A DNA stretch of 64,000 bases, from NCBI GenBank assembly GCA_035940575.1, contig DASZER010000053.1:1-64000 (forward strand), in the 5' to 3' direction. The position numbers and the translations under genes are program-made. The stretch's first letter is position 1. Each line of letters begins with the position of its first letter. This stretch comes from BP-191 sp035940575 (GTDB lineage: Bacteria; Actinomycetota; Actinomycetes; BP-191). A model generated the notes under the pieces. It searched no databases. It saw only the letters and a list, made by a program, of their open reading frames with translations, and had not been told where the DNA came from. Below, one piece after another: positions 17,038 to 24,698 of this stretch.

Positions 17038-17811
17038 TCATCCGGCACGGCGGTCGGGTCGTGGCGCGGCGAGGAAGTGTTCGAGGAACTCCTGCTCAAC
17101 GACGTTCTCGTAGGCATGAGGATGCCGGCGGAAGTAGCTGTGGAAGTACTCCCGTAGCTCGCCGATCCATAGCACCAGGTCGTTCTGCTTCGGTGGGTCC
17201 GGCAGGTACGGGTCGCACCTCACGAGCTGCTCGCGAACTGAGTCCCAGTCGTTGCGGCTGCTGCCGGGGCTGCGCCCGAACGCCTGGTCCATCTCAGTCC
17301 AGGACCGGAAGCCCGCGCAGTAGCCGAGCACGATGCGACGCACCCGCACGCCGAGGAACTCCTTCGCCAGCGGGAAGCCGTTGCGCGGCTGCGAGAGGAG
17401 CGTGTGGTCGGTGGGCCAGTCGGCGCCGGGCTCCGCAGCCAGCCGGACGATGTCCTCGCGCGCGAATTCCTCGTAAGACACGGCTCCCGCGACGCCGAGC
17501 TCACGGGCCTCGGCCAGGTGGTGTCGGTACCGCGTGTCGAGCGGGAAGACCGCCACTACTGACGTCTTGGGCCGGTGGTTCTTGAAGGCGGAAATGACGT
17601 CGAGCCCGTCCATGGTCGTGACGAGACCGGCGCGTTCGAGCGGAGCCAGGTCGACGAAGGCGACGTGACAGCCGCGCTCGCTGAAGAAGTCGTCGAGGCT
17701 GTTTCGATCGCGAAGAAGGTGCTTGACCTCGTCAACCGGGGCTACGAGGTGACTGCTGACCAGTGCGATGCTGTTGTGCGGTTGCGCAGATACTTTGGAG
17801 GTGAGCCGCAT
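17038..17811 (-). CDS. Receiver-like regulator with C-terminal helical domain
   Basis: A 257-residue protein. The first 125 residues have the alternating strand-helix pattern of a response-regulator receiver (IALVSSHLV, HVAFVDLAPLE, KTSVVAVFPLD, GVAGAVSYEEFA); Asp54 in FVDLAP is at the place of the phosphoacceptor but the paired N-terminal acids are missing. The C-terminal half is helical (FLGVRVRRIVLGYCAGFRSWTEM could be an HTH) and unlike LuxR or OmpR domains. It lies between the Ubl operon and the RiPP cluster and is divergent from the latter. A transcription regulator is the best guess. Confidence 0.5.
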   Translation of the reverse strand: MRLTSKVSAQPHNSIALVSSHLVAPVDEVKHLLRDRNSLDDFFSERGCHVAFVDLAPLERAGLVTTMDGLDVISAFKNHRPKTSVVAVFPLDTRYRHHLAEARELGVAGAVSYEEFAREDIVRLAAEPGADWPTDHTLLSQPRNGFPLAKEFLGVRVRRIVLGYCAGFRSWTEMDQAFGRSPGSSRNDWDSVREQLVRCDPYLPDPPKQNDLVLWIGELREYFHSYFRRHPHAYENVVEQEFLEHFLAAPRPDRRAG

Positions 17812-18077
17812 GATCCCCCGTAACGCTGTCCTCGGAACTCACGATGGTAGTACGCGAGGCGTCGCGACAGAAGTGTGAGTCACGCGGGCCTCGGTGCATC
17901 GTCTTGTCTCCCAACCGCCCGCGACAGACGGTGCCAAGCTCAAACCGCGCCACCTCGACCGAAGTCGCAACGGATCACCGTGGTCGGCGTGTCCGACCGC
18001 GTCCTCAGCGTCAAGCGCCAGCTGCTGCGTAGTAGCCTCGACCCGTCGAAGGACGCCGACATACGGAGGGAACCGCT
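17812..18077. promoter_or_regulatory. Divergent intergenic region before the RiPP cluster
   Basis: 266 bases between the start of the receiver-like gene (minus) and the precursor gene (plus). It must hold both promoters, but I cannot mark convincing -35/-10 pairs. A 15-base stretch GGTCGGCGTGTCCGA at 17982-17996 occurs again at 22749-22763, after the cluster. GGAGGG before the TTG at 18078 is a strong ribosome-binding site. Confidence 0.35.
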
Positions 18078-18257
18078 TTGGACACGACCGTCCCCGAGCT
18101 TGCCGCGGAAGCGACGACGAACATCGCCGAGGAGCTCACCGCCTCGCGGCCCGCACACGCCGCGCTGAGCCGGCTGCACGATGACCTCGTCGGGGGCGCT
18201 CCCGCCGAGGAGATCACGAGCTACGACCGGCTGCACCACCGCCACAACCGCTCCTGA
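18078..18257 (+). CDS. RiPP precursor peptide of the radical SAM cluster
   Basis: A 59-residue peptide read from a TTG codon at 18078; GGAGGG lies seven bases upstream and no ATG or GTG exists in this frame. The N-terminal part is acidic (VPELAAEATTNIAEELTA), as in leader peptides. The C-terminal 12 residues SYDRLHHRHNRS are rich in aromatic, His and Arg residues and are the likely core. The gene ends eight bases before the radical SAM gene. Tyr/His rings are plausible cross-link sites and the three Arg are plausible substrates for the arginase-like enzyme. It does not end in the FxSxx pattern of FxsA precursors. Confidence 0.75.
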   Translation: MDTTVPELAAEATTNIAEELTASRPAHAALSRLHDDLVGGAPAEEITSYDRLHHRHNRS

Positions 18258-18265
18258 TCGACTGC

Positions 18266-20428
18266 GTGACCGCCGACATGGCGGAGGCGGCGCACGACGA
18301 GACCACGACGGCTCCCGTCCTGCGGTGCTTCCTGGTCAAAGTCGCGTCTCGCTGCAACCTCGCGTGCGACTACTGCTACATGTACGAACACGCCGATCAG
18401 TCATGGCGAGACCAGCCCCACTTCCTTTCGGCTGAGGTCGAGCGAGCCGTCAGCGCGCGGATCGCGGAGTACGTCGCCGTCACGGGGATTACCAGCGTCA
18501 GCGTCGTCCTGCACGGAGGCGAGCCGCTCCTGGCGGGTACCGAACGGCTCTGTCACTTCGCGGACGACCTCCGCTGCGCGATGCCGCAGGGCACGCGGTG
18601 CGACGTGTCGATGCAGACCAACGGCGTTCTGCTGACGGCAGAGGTTCTCGACCTGCTCGCGGCCGCGGACATCGGGGTGTCGCTGAGTCTCGACGGTCCC
18701 GCCGCGGTGAACGATCTTCACCGGCTCGGCCCCAACGGCGCGTCTAGCCACACTGCGACCGAACGCGCGCTGGAGCTTCTCGCCGACCGCCCAGATGTGT
18801 TCGCCGGCGTGATTGCGGTGATCGATCCGTCGACGAGCCCGCGCGATGTCCTGTCCTACTTCGCCGCTCGCCGCGTGCCGTCGCTCGACTTGCTGCTCCC
18901 CGATGCGAACCACGTCCGTACGCCACCGGGCCGCGATACCGACCCGGATCGCTACGTCCGGTGGCTGATCGAGGCGTTCGACATCTGGTTCGACGAGTTC
19001 CCGGACATGCGACTCCGGACGTTCGACGCCCTCCTCGGGGCGGTGTGCGGCCGACCAAGTCCGACGGACGCCTTCGGTCTCGGCCGCGTCAGCCTCCTCA
19101 CGATCGAGACCGACGGGACGTACCACGACCTCGACGTGCTGAAGATCACCGAGCACGGCGCGACGTCGTTAGGCCTCAACGTCCTAGACCACCCTGTGAG
19201 CGCCGCAGCGACGTCGCCGCGTCTCGCGGTGCACGACCGCCTGCTGACGATCGAAGGGCTGTCACCTCAGTGCCAGGCGTGCCGTGAGGTCGCCGTCTGT
19301 GGTGGTGGCGCAGTACCGCACCGCTTCGGACCGAACGGGTTCGGAAACCCGAGCGTGTACTGCCGGGAGCTGCTCGCGATGATCGGCCACGTCCGTCGCC
19401 GACTCGCGGACACGTTGGTCGCTGCCCGGCCGGCGGCGGAGGCCCGCCGACGTGGCGCCGGCATCGACCTCGCCGCCTTCGACGTGGCGGCGATCGCCGG
19501 CGAGACGGTCGGGACGTTCGTGGAACGCTGGCGGTCCGAGGCAGCGCCTCGGTTCAGTACCGCGCTTCTACGCGCCAAAGAGTCTGATGACGCGGCGGCC
19601 TTGCTCGCCGCCGACCCCGCCCGGTTGGCCACGGTCGCCATCACGCCGTCGGCGGTGCTATGGACGCGCCTCGACGAGGCACAACGTCAGGGCCGGCCGC
19701 TGCGGTCGCTCGACGGTGGGTACCTGCGTGCTGCGCCCAGCCAGCTCGGCGCGATCCGGCAGCGGCTCGCCGAGCCGCCGGTCCCGCGCATTCACCGTGA
19801 CGACCCGCTGCTCCGGATGCCGTTCGGCGACCCGATCGCGTTCCTTCCGTACGACGGCGCCGACACGACTCGCGCCGTCGACGCGGTGTCCGCCGCGCTC
19901 GCCCTCATCGACACGTACGACATGTCGCTGCGGCGCGAGATCGATCTGCTGTGCACCGACATTCAGCTCGTGATCGACAAGTCCGCGCACCCCGACAAGG
20001 TCGTGTCGTTCAGCGACGACAGCGTGCCCGGCGCGCTGTACGTCTCGCCCGTCGCAGGCGGCGACCTGGTCGACGTCATCGATCTCGCCGACAGCATCAT
20101 CCACGAGCACCGCCACCAGAAGCTGTACCTGCTGAGCCGCGAGGTAGACCTCGTCGCAGCGGACCGCCCACTCGTGAAGAGCCCGTGGCGCGCCGAGCCG
20201 AGGCCACCCAGCGGCGTCCTGCACGCGGTGTTCGTCTTCGTCGAGCTTCGCGCCTTCTGGACCTGGATCGCCGACCACGGCCCCGTGACGCTTCGCGCGC
20301 GAGCGCAGCGCGAGGTGGCGACGATCCTCCAGCGGCTTCGCGAGGGCGTCGCGGTGCTGGCCGACGTGTCGCTCACGCCGGCAGGCGAAGAGCTGGTCGC
20401 CATGCTCGACCGGCGTGCCGGCTTGTGA
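18266..20428 (+). CDS. Radical SAM/SPASM peptide maturase fused to an HExxH hydroxylase-like domain
   Basis: A 720-residue two-domain enzyme. Residues 18-370: radical SAM domain with the 4Fe-4S motif SRCNLACDYCY (Cys30, 34, 37), GGEP at 84-87 and a SPASM-type region with Cys336, 339, 345 and 366. Residues about 400-720: a domain with DSIIHEHRHQKLYLL (His613, Glu614, His617) and a later His653 in VLHAVF, the HExxH type that acts as an iron/2-oxoglutarate hydroxylase in some RiPP pathways. FxsB-like SPASM enzymes form cyclophanes on aromatic side chains. Expected job: cross-link and hydroxylate the adjacent precursor. Start GTG at 18266; ATG at 18278 is an alternative. Confidence 0.85.
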   Translation: MTADMAEAAHDETTTAPVLRCFLVKVASRCNLACDYCYMYEHADQSWRDQPHFLSAEVERAVSARIAEYVAVTGITSVSVVLHGGEPLLAGTERLCHFADDLRCAMPQGTRCDVSMQTNGVLLTAEVLDLLAAADIGVSLSLDGPAAVNDLHRLGPNGASSHTATERALELLADRPDVFAGVIAVIDPSTSPRDVLSYFAARRVPSLDLLLPDANHVRTPPGRDTDPDRYVRWLIEAFDIWFDEFPDMRLRTFDALLGAVCGRPSPTDAFGLGRVSLLTIETDGTYHDLDVLKITEHGATSLGLNVLDHPVSAAATSPRLAVHDRLLTIEGLSPQCQACREVAVCGGGAVPHRFGPNGFGNPSVYCRELLAMIGHVRRRLADTLVAARPAAEARRRGAGIDLAAFDVAAIAGETVGTFVERWRSEAAPRFSTALLRAKESDDAAALLAADPARLATVAITPSAVLWTRLDEAQRQGRPLRSLDGGYLRAAPSQLGAIRQRLAEPPVPRIHRDDPLLRMPFGDPIAFLPYDGADTTRAVDAVSAALALIDTYDMSLRREIDLLCTDIQLVIDKSAHPDKVVSFSDDSVPGALYVSPVAGGDLVDVIDLADSIIHEHRHQKLYLLSREVDLVAADRPLVKSPWRAEPRPPSGVLHAVFVFVELRAFWTWIADHGPVTLRARAQREVATILQRLREGVAVLADVSLTPAGEELVAMLDRRAGL

Positions 20429-21879
20429 CGGCACGCACGTCGTCGCCTCGCCGCGCGACCGTCATCGTCCCCGCGGATCGCCTACCTGCCGACGAGGCCG
20501 AACGTGACGCCACGTTGCAGCACTACTTCGCGGAGTGGGTGCCGCACGCCGACCGCGTTGACTCCGAATGGCGGGTGGAACTCCGTCCTCCCCCGCGCGC
20601 GGGCTACTACGTCGATCCGCGACTGCGAGACGGGCTCACGTGGTGGTCGAGCGTCGCCGGACGTACCGCGATCCGCGACGTCCTGCTGACGCGGAAGCGG
20701 ATCGGGGGGATGCAGGTCAGCCTCTCCGATGCCTGGAGCGCGTTTGCATGGAGCACGTTCCTCTCGCGTGATGCTTCCGACGAGACGACGCCACTCACGG
20801 TGCTCCATGTCGATGACCACCAGGACCTCATGAGCCCGCGGCTGGTCTGCGACGACGGCGGTCTTCGCGATCTCATCACCGGCGGCGTCGTCGCCGTTGA
20901 CCGTCCGGCGACGGTGCGCGCGGCGATCGAGTCGGGAGCGATCGGCATGGGCAGCTTCATCGTGCCGTTCCTGACGGCACGCGCGCCGGTTCACCTACGC
21001 CATGTCCGGATGCCGAGTGGGCGAGAACACAGCCCCGGCTCGTACCGGATGGTGCTCGTCGACGAGCCGGACTCGCTGATCGCACCGGGGTCGGCTCGCC
21101 CGGCCGTCTCGCTCAGGGACTCCGGTGCGCGCCGTTCGCAGAGCGGTACCGACGTCGGCACGTACCGACTCCAGGAGTCACTCGACGGCTGGGTCGACGA
21201 CCTACCGGACGGCCAGGTGCTGCTGCACATCGACTGCGACTACTTCAACAACCGTTACGACTGCGACTCGGACTGGCGCTCGCACGACCGCACGCACGAT
21301 CCAGATGCACGAGCCGTCGCGCAGCACGTCGACGAGCTCTGCGCCGTGCTCCAGCCCGTGATGCCGCGCGTCGCAGACATCACCGTGGCGCTCAGCCCAG
21401 GGTTCTTCCCAGCCGAGCTTTGGCAGCCCACGGTGGAGACGCTCGTGGGTCAGCTCGGTGGCCGGCGACGACAGCACAGACAACCTGACGCCGTTGAAGG
21501 CCCCGTCCGTCTCGAGGAAGGCCATGGGACGCGAACGCACGGCGGCGGTCCCGGCGGAGCGTTCTGGCACATCTACCAAGGGCGGACGCGCGCCGGGAGC
21601 GTCTGGATCAACCGGATCGACCACCCCAGCATCGGGGAGCACCACAGCCTGTCGATCGAGCTCAATCGCACGAGCCGCGGAAGGGGGGTCGGCCGGGAGG
21701 CGTACCGGCTCGCCGCCGAGGCAAGCGGTCACGACGAGCTGTGGCTACACATGCGCAAGTCGAACATCGCCTCGCGGCGCGCTGCCGAACACGCCGGGTT
21801 CGCCGTCGTCGACGTCCCCGGTGAACGGCAGCTCGTCATGAGGTGGCGCCGGCGCAACGCGGGGAGGAGGCCCCGGTGA
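20425..21879 (+). CDS. Arginase-like (UPF0489-type) domain fused to GNAT acyltransferase
   Basis: A 484-residue fusion starting on a GTGA overlap with the radical SAM gene. Residues about 95-345 look like a ureohydrolase-fold UPF0489 domain with metal motifs VDDHQDL (129-135) and HIDCDYFNNRYD (268-279). Residues about 378-476 are a GNAT domain with the acyl-CoA loop RTSRGRGVG and the ending SNIASRRAAEHAGF. Peptide arginases convert Arg to Orn in some RiPPs, and GNAT enzymes acylate Lys/Orn in others. The Arg-rich precursor core makes a sequence of Arg to Orn, then acylation attractive; this is inference. Confidence 0.75.
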   Translation: MTARTSSPRRATVIVPADRLPADEAERDATLQHYFAEWVPHADRVDSEWRVELRPPPRAGYYVDPRLRDGLTWWSSVAGRTAIRDVLLTRKRIGGMQVSLSDAWSAFAWSTFLSRDASDETTPLTVLHVDDHQDLMSPRLVCDDGGLRDLITGGVVAVDRPATVRAAIESGAIGMGSFIVPFLTARAPVHLRHVRMPSGREHSPGSYRMVLVDEPDSLIAPGSARPAVSLRDSGARRSQSGTDVGTYRLQESLDGWVDDLPDGQVLLHIDCDYFNNRYDCDSDWRSHDRTHDPDARAVAQHVDELCAVLQPVMPRVADITVALSPGFFPAELWQPTVETLVGQLGGRRRQHRQPDAVEGPVRLEEGHGTRTHGGGPGGAFWHIYQGRTRAGSVWINRIDHPSIGEHHSLSIELNRTSRGRGVGREAYRLAAEASGHDELWLHMRKSNIASRRAAEHAGFAVVDVPGERQLVMRWRRRNAGRRPR

Positions 21880-22523
21880 CTGCGGCCGCTTGGTGGAGCA
21901 CCATCCCGTGGGATGCCATGCCTCTGAGCTTCCGCATCGACATGCTTGGCGTTGTCGCGGCCAGGAAGCCCGCGGTACGGACGCGACTCCTTGGCGAACC
22001 GTGCGACGTCTTAAAACTCCGGCAAGGGATAGAGGCCCTCGGATTCACCTGCGTATCAGATGACGCCTACGTCGTCGTCGCTGCGACGTCGCAGTATGCC
22101 GCTGACGTGCTCGCCGTGGACAGACGCGCCGGACCACACGAGTACGAGCTCGGTGTGCTCCTCGGGTACCCGCCGTGCTGCGCGCGGGCGGCGGCCACGA
22201 CTGGTGAGCGCAACCTCGACGACGCGGCGGCGACGACGGTAGCCGCAGGTAGCGGCAGTGATCCTTCGATATCCGCCCGGCTGGACGTCAGCAGCTATGT
22301 CAGGGGACTCGCTCTGGTGAGCCACATCCCATGCTCGGCAACATGCCGACCTTCGCTCCGGCTCGCGGCCGCAGCCGTTGCGTACGTGCGCTCCGCGCCA
22401 GGCGAGGTGCTGGAGGAGTGTCCGGTGCCTGAACCCTGGGCGACGTGGGAAGCCGCTGTCACGCACCTCGACGGGCTGCCGCCGCTCCGACGAAGTGCCA
22501 CTGACCGGCATCGTCCGTCGTGA
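21876..22523 (+). CDS. DUF483-like protein of the RiPP cluster
   Basis: A 215-residue protein starting on a GTGA overlap, with GGGGAGGAGG upstream. It carries LGVLLGYPPCCARA near residue 90 and SHIPCSATCRPSLRLA near residue 150, the paired Cys motifs typical of DUF483-like proteins, which often occur beside radical SAM genes. The four Cys may bind metal. It is the last gene of the coupled cluster, so it should take part in processing, recognition or export, but no reaction can be assigned. No transporter or leader protease follows in the window. Confidence 0.65.
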   Translation: MTAAAWWSTIPWDAMPLSFRIDMLGVVAARKPAVRTRLLGEPCDVLKLRQGIEALGFTCVSDDAYVVVAATSQYAADVLAVDRRAGPHEYELGVLLGYPPCCARAAATTGERNLDDAAATTVAAGSGSDPSISARLDVSSYVRGLALVSHIPCSATCRPSLRLAAAAVAYVRSAPGEVLEECPVPEPWATWEAAVTHLDGLPPLRRSATDRHRPS

Positions 22524-22813
22524 CCGCGTCACAACTGCGCCGAACCGTTGAGCTCAGTCGTGCACGATCTCCTACCGCAATCGTGTTGAGCGGGAAGGTC
22601 GGCGGCGGGTCGTTGCGCGACTGACCTTCGGCGGTCTGACCCAAGAGCCACCATTCAGCCACGCGATCGAATCGCCCAAGTCGGTGTCGGCGCGACAGCC
22701 GCGTGCTGCACTTCGACGGCTCGCCCGCACAGAATCGCTAGTGACGCCGGTCGGCGTGTCCGAATCGGCGACATGTAGCGAGGTGCGTGGGACGCCCGGG
22801 CCGACGGGAGCGA
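22524..22813. other. Gene-free 290-base interval between RiPP cluster and integrase
   Basis: No credible reading frame or T-tract terminator is seen here. The interval holds the second copy of GGTCGGCGTGTCCGA (22749-22763). RiPP genes and integrase converge on it, so it should contain transcription ends for both. Confidence 0.35.
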
Positions 22814-24472
22814 TTACGCATCCTCCACGACGGTCAGCCTCGGCGGCGATTCGCCGCGGAGCGCACGCACAACGATCTCGGCCACGACGGTCGGATCTTG
22901 GGAGGCCAGCCAAGCCATCACAATGGACTCGTCAACCTTATCGCCGCGCCGCGACGATCCGCGGATCGCGTTTGGACCATCCTGCATTCGCGCATACGCC
23001 CGTGCCATCGCGGTGACGCGTTCGTTCGTGACCTGCTCGTCACGGTGGGCGTAGCCCATGGTCGTCGCAAGCGAGGAGTGGCCGGCGTCCTTCTGCACCA
23101 CGCGCGGGTTCGCGCCGGCGTTGAGACTCCACGTCACCATCGCGTGGCGGAGATGGTGCAGCGTCGGCCCCCAGCCGAGGCGGGCGCCCTTCACGGCCGG
23201 TACCCACACCGAGGCGCGGAACCATTGCGGCCACACCGGGTCGACGGCGTGCGCCCGGCTCTCGATGAAGCCGGGCTCGGTCCAGGGCGCGACGGAACGA
23301 CGGCCGCGGGAGCGGGCCCACCAGAAGCGGTACTCGGTGTAGTCGTTGCGGCAGGGAATGCAGCGGCAGCCGAGGTTGTACGTCGTGTACCTGCCGTGGG
23401 GGCCCGAGCGTCCGGTGTCCGGGTTGACGTAACGGCCGGTCGCCGGCGTCGAGGGCAGTCCCTCGCGCGGTGCCCGCTGCTCCTTCGCGGCGGCGTGCTC
23501 GGCGCGCAGGCGCGCGTAGTCGAAGATGAGCGCGTCGTCGGCGATCCCGTTGCGGTCGATGTAAGCGCGGATCGCATCGAAGACGTGCGGTGAGACCGAT
23601 GTCTTCCGCCACCGCCTACCCTTCGGGTAGTCCTGGATCTGCCAGGCGGCCTCGCCAGACTGGGTCCACTTCTTGCCCGGCCAGATGACCGCGCGGCGTA
23701 CCCACAGTGCGGCCTCGTCGACGTCGGTCGGGTCGAGAACGTCACACGGCCGCAGCGCGGTCAGCTCGCCGAAGCGCAGCCCGGTGTCGAGCTTGGTATC
23801 GACCAGCAGCAGAGTGCCGTCGCCAGACAGCCCGGCGCGGATGAGCGGCCACTCCTCGGGGTGGATGTAGCGGTCCTCGTCCTCAGTCTGGATCTTCGGC
23901 GGCTTCTCGACCGCATCGACCGGGTTCGGGCCGTCGATCCAGCCGTCGAGCACGGCGAGGTTGAGGATGCCGCGCAGCAGCGACCGCTTCGCGAGGATCG
24001 AGCCGTGCTCGTAGCCGGCGGCGAGCATGCGGGCCTGCCACAGCCGAACGTCCTGCGGCTGGATGTCCATGATCCGGGTCGCGCCGAACACGGCGCGGAG
24101 CTGGAACCGTGCCGCCCGCTCGGCCTTGCCGCCCTTGCGCTTCGGCCGGTCGACGTCGGGCGGCAGTCCGAGGTGGCTTGCGTGGTTCTTCCGGGTGTTC
24201 GGGCTGATCCGACCGAGCGTCGGCAGCCAATGCACGTCGGCGAGCTCGTTGAACGTGATGCGGCCGTTGCGCACGTCGCGGTGGCGGTTGCGGTCGACCT
24301 TCTGCTGCTCGGCTGCTGCCTTGGCGAACGCCTCCTCCCACGTCGGCTCGGCGGGCATCGGCACGCGCTGCTTGGACGGCAGCGTGTAGCGGCCGACGTA
24401 GACGGAACCGCCCTTGTTCCGCCGCTCGTAGACGGTAACGCCAGGCAGGCGGGGACGGCGGGCGCTACCCAC
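22814..24472 (-). CDS. int: Large tyrosine integrase with cysteine insertion
   Basis: A 552-residue phage/ICE-type integrase, the outermost gene of the element next to pafA. An AP2-like arm-binding start (VYERRNKGGSVYVGRYT) and core-binding domain (75-190) lead into the catalytic domain: Arg233 (DTGLRFGE), Lys near 284-290, His439/Arg442 (HHLRHAM), His465 (KDAGHSS) and Tyr474 (TMGYAH). An insertion at about 330-415 contains NLGCRCIPCRNDYTEY, a Cys motif that may bind zinc. Orientation with the gene facing inward from the element end is typical. It should integrate and excise the island; the exact att cores are not identified. Confidence 0.88.
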   Translation of the reverse strand: MGSARRPRLPGVTVYERRNKGGSVYVGRYTLPSKQRVPMPAEPTWEEAFAKAAAEQQKVDRNRHRDVRNGRITFNELADVHWLPTLGRISPNTRKNHASHLGLPPDVDRPKRKGGKAERAARFQLRAVFGATRIMDIQPQDVRLWQARMLAAGYEHGSILAKRSLLRGILNLAVLDGWIDGPNPVDAVEKPPKIQTEDEDRYIHPEEWPLIRAGLSGDGTLLLVDTKLDTGLRFGELTALRPCDVLDPTDVDEAALWVRRAVIWPGKKWTQSGEAAWQIQDYPKGRRWRKTSVSPHVFDAIRAYIDRNGIADDALIFDYARLRAEHAAAKEQRAPREGLPSTPATGRYVNPDTGRSGPHGRYTTYNLGCRCIPCRNDYTEYRFWWARSRGRRSVAPWTEPGFIESRAHAVDPVWPQWFRASVWVPAVKGARLGWGPTLHHLRHAMVTWSLNAGANPRVVQKDAGHSSLATTMGYAHRDEQVTNERVTAMARAYARMQDGPNAIRGSSRRGDKVDESIVMAWLASQDPTVVAEIVVRALRGESPPRLTVVEDA

Positions 24473-24644
24473 GGCCGCACCTCCGTCCGCACAAAGCCTG
24501 TTCGGGCGTGGCTGCCATAACCGGAGGTCTCGACCGGTTCAGCGGTGCTCGACGGGGGAGCGCGACTACGATCAGCAGGCGATGCGGCGCGAGCCAAATC
24601 TGAGCCAAAACCAGGCTCCACCAGCCTCCACGAGAGGACAGCCG

Positions 24645-24698
24645 ATGACAGCGACTAGGCCGCTGACCTGCGGTTTCGTGTCGCGGGGTGGAGCCTGA
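24645..24698 (+). CDS. 17-codon leader ORF coupled to pafA
   Basis: A short frame reading MTATRPLTCGFVSRGGA with AGAGGA seven bases before its ATG. Its TGA overlaps the pafA ATG as TGATG, the standard arrangement for translational coupling. It could be a true leader peptide, or the remaining tail of a longer gene that was cut when the element inserted. No family can be assigned to so short a peptide. Confidence 0.4.
   Translation: MTATRPLTCGFVSRGGA

Noticed and set aside
24473..24697. tRNA gene or tRNA fragment as attachment site next to the integrase
   Set aside because: No cloverleaf arms or conserved T-loop found; the att core could not be identified.
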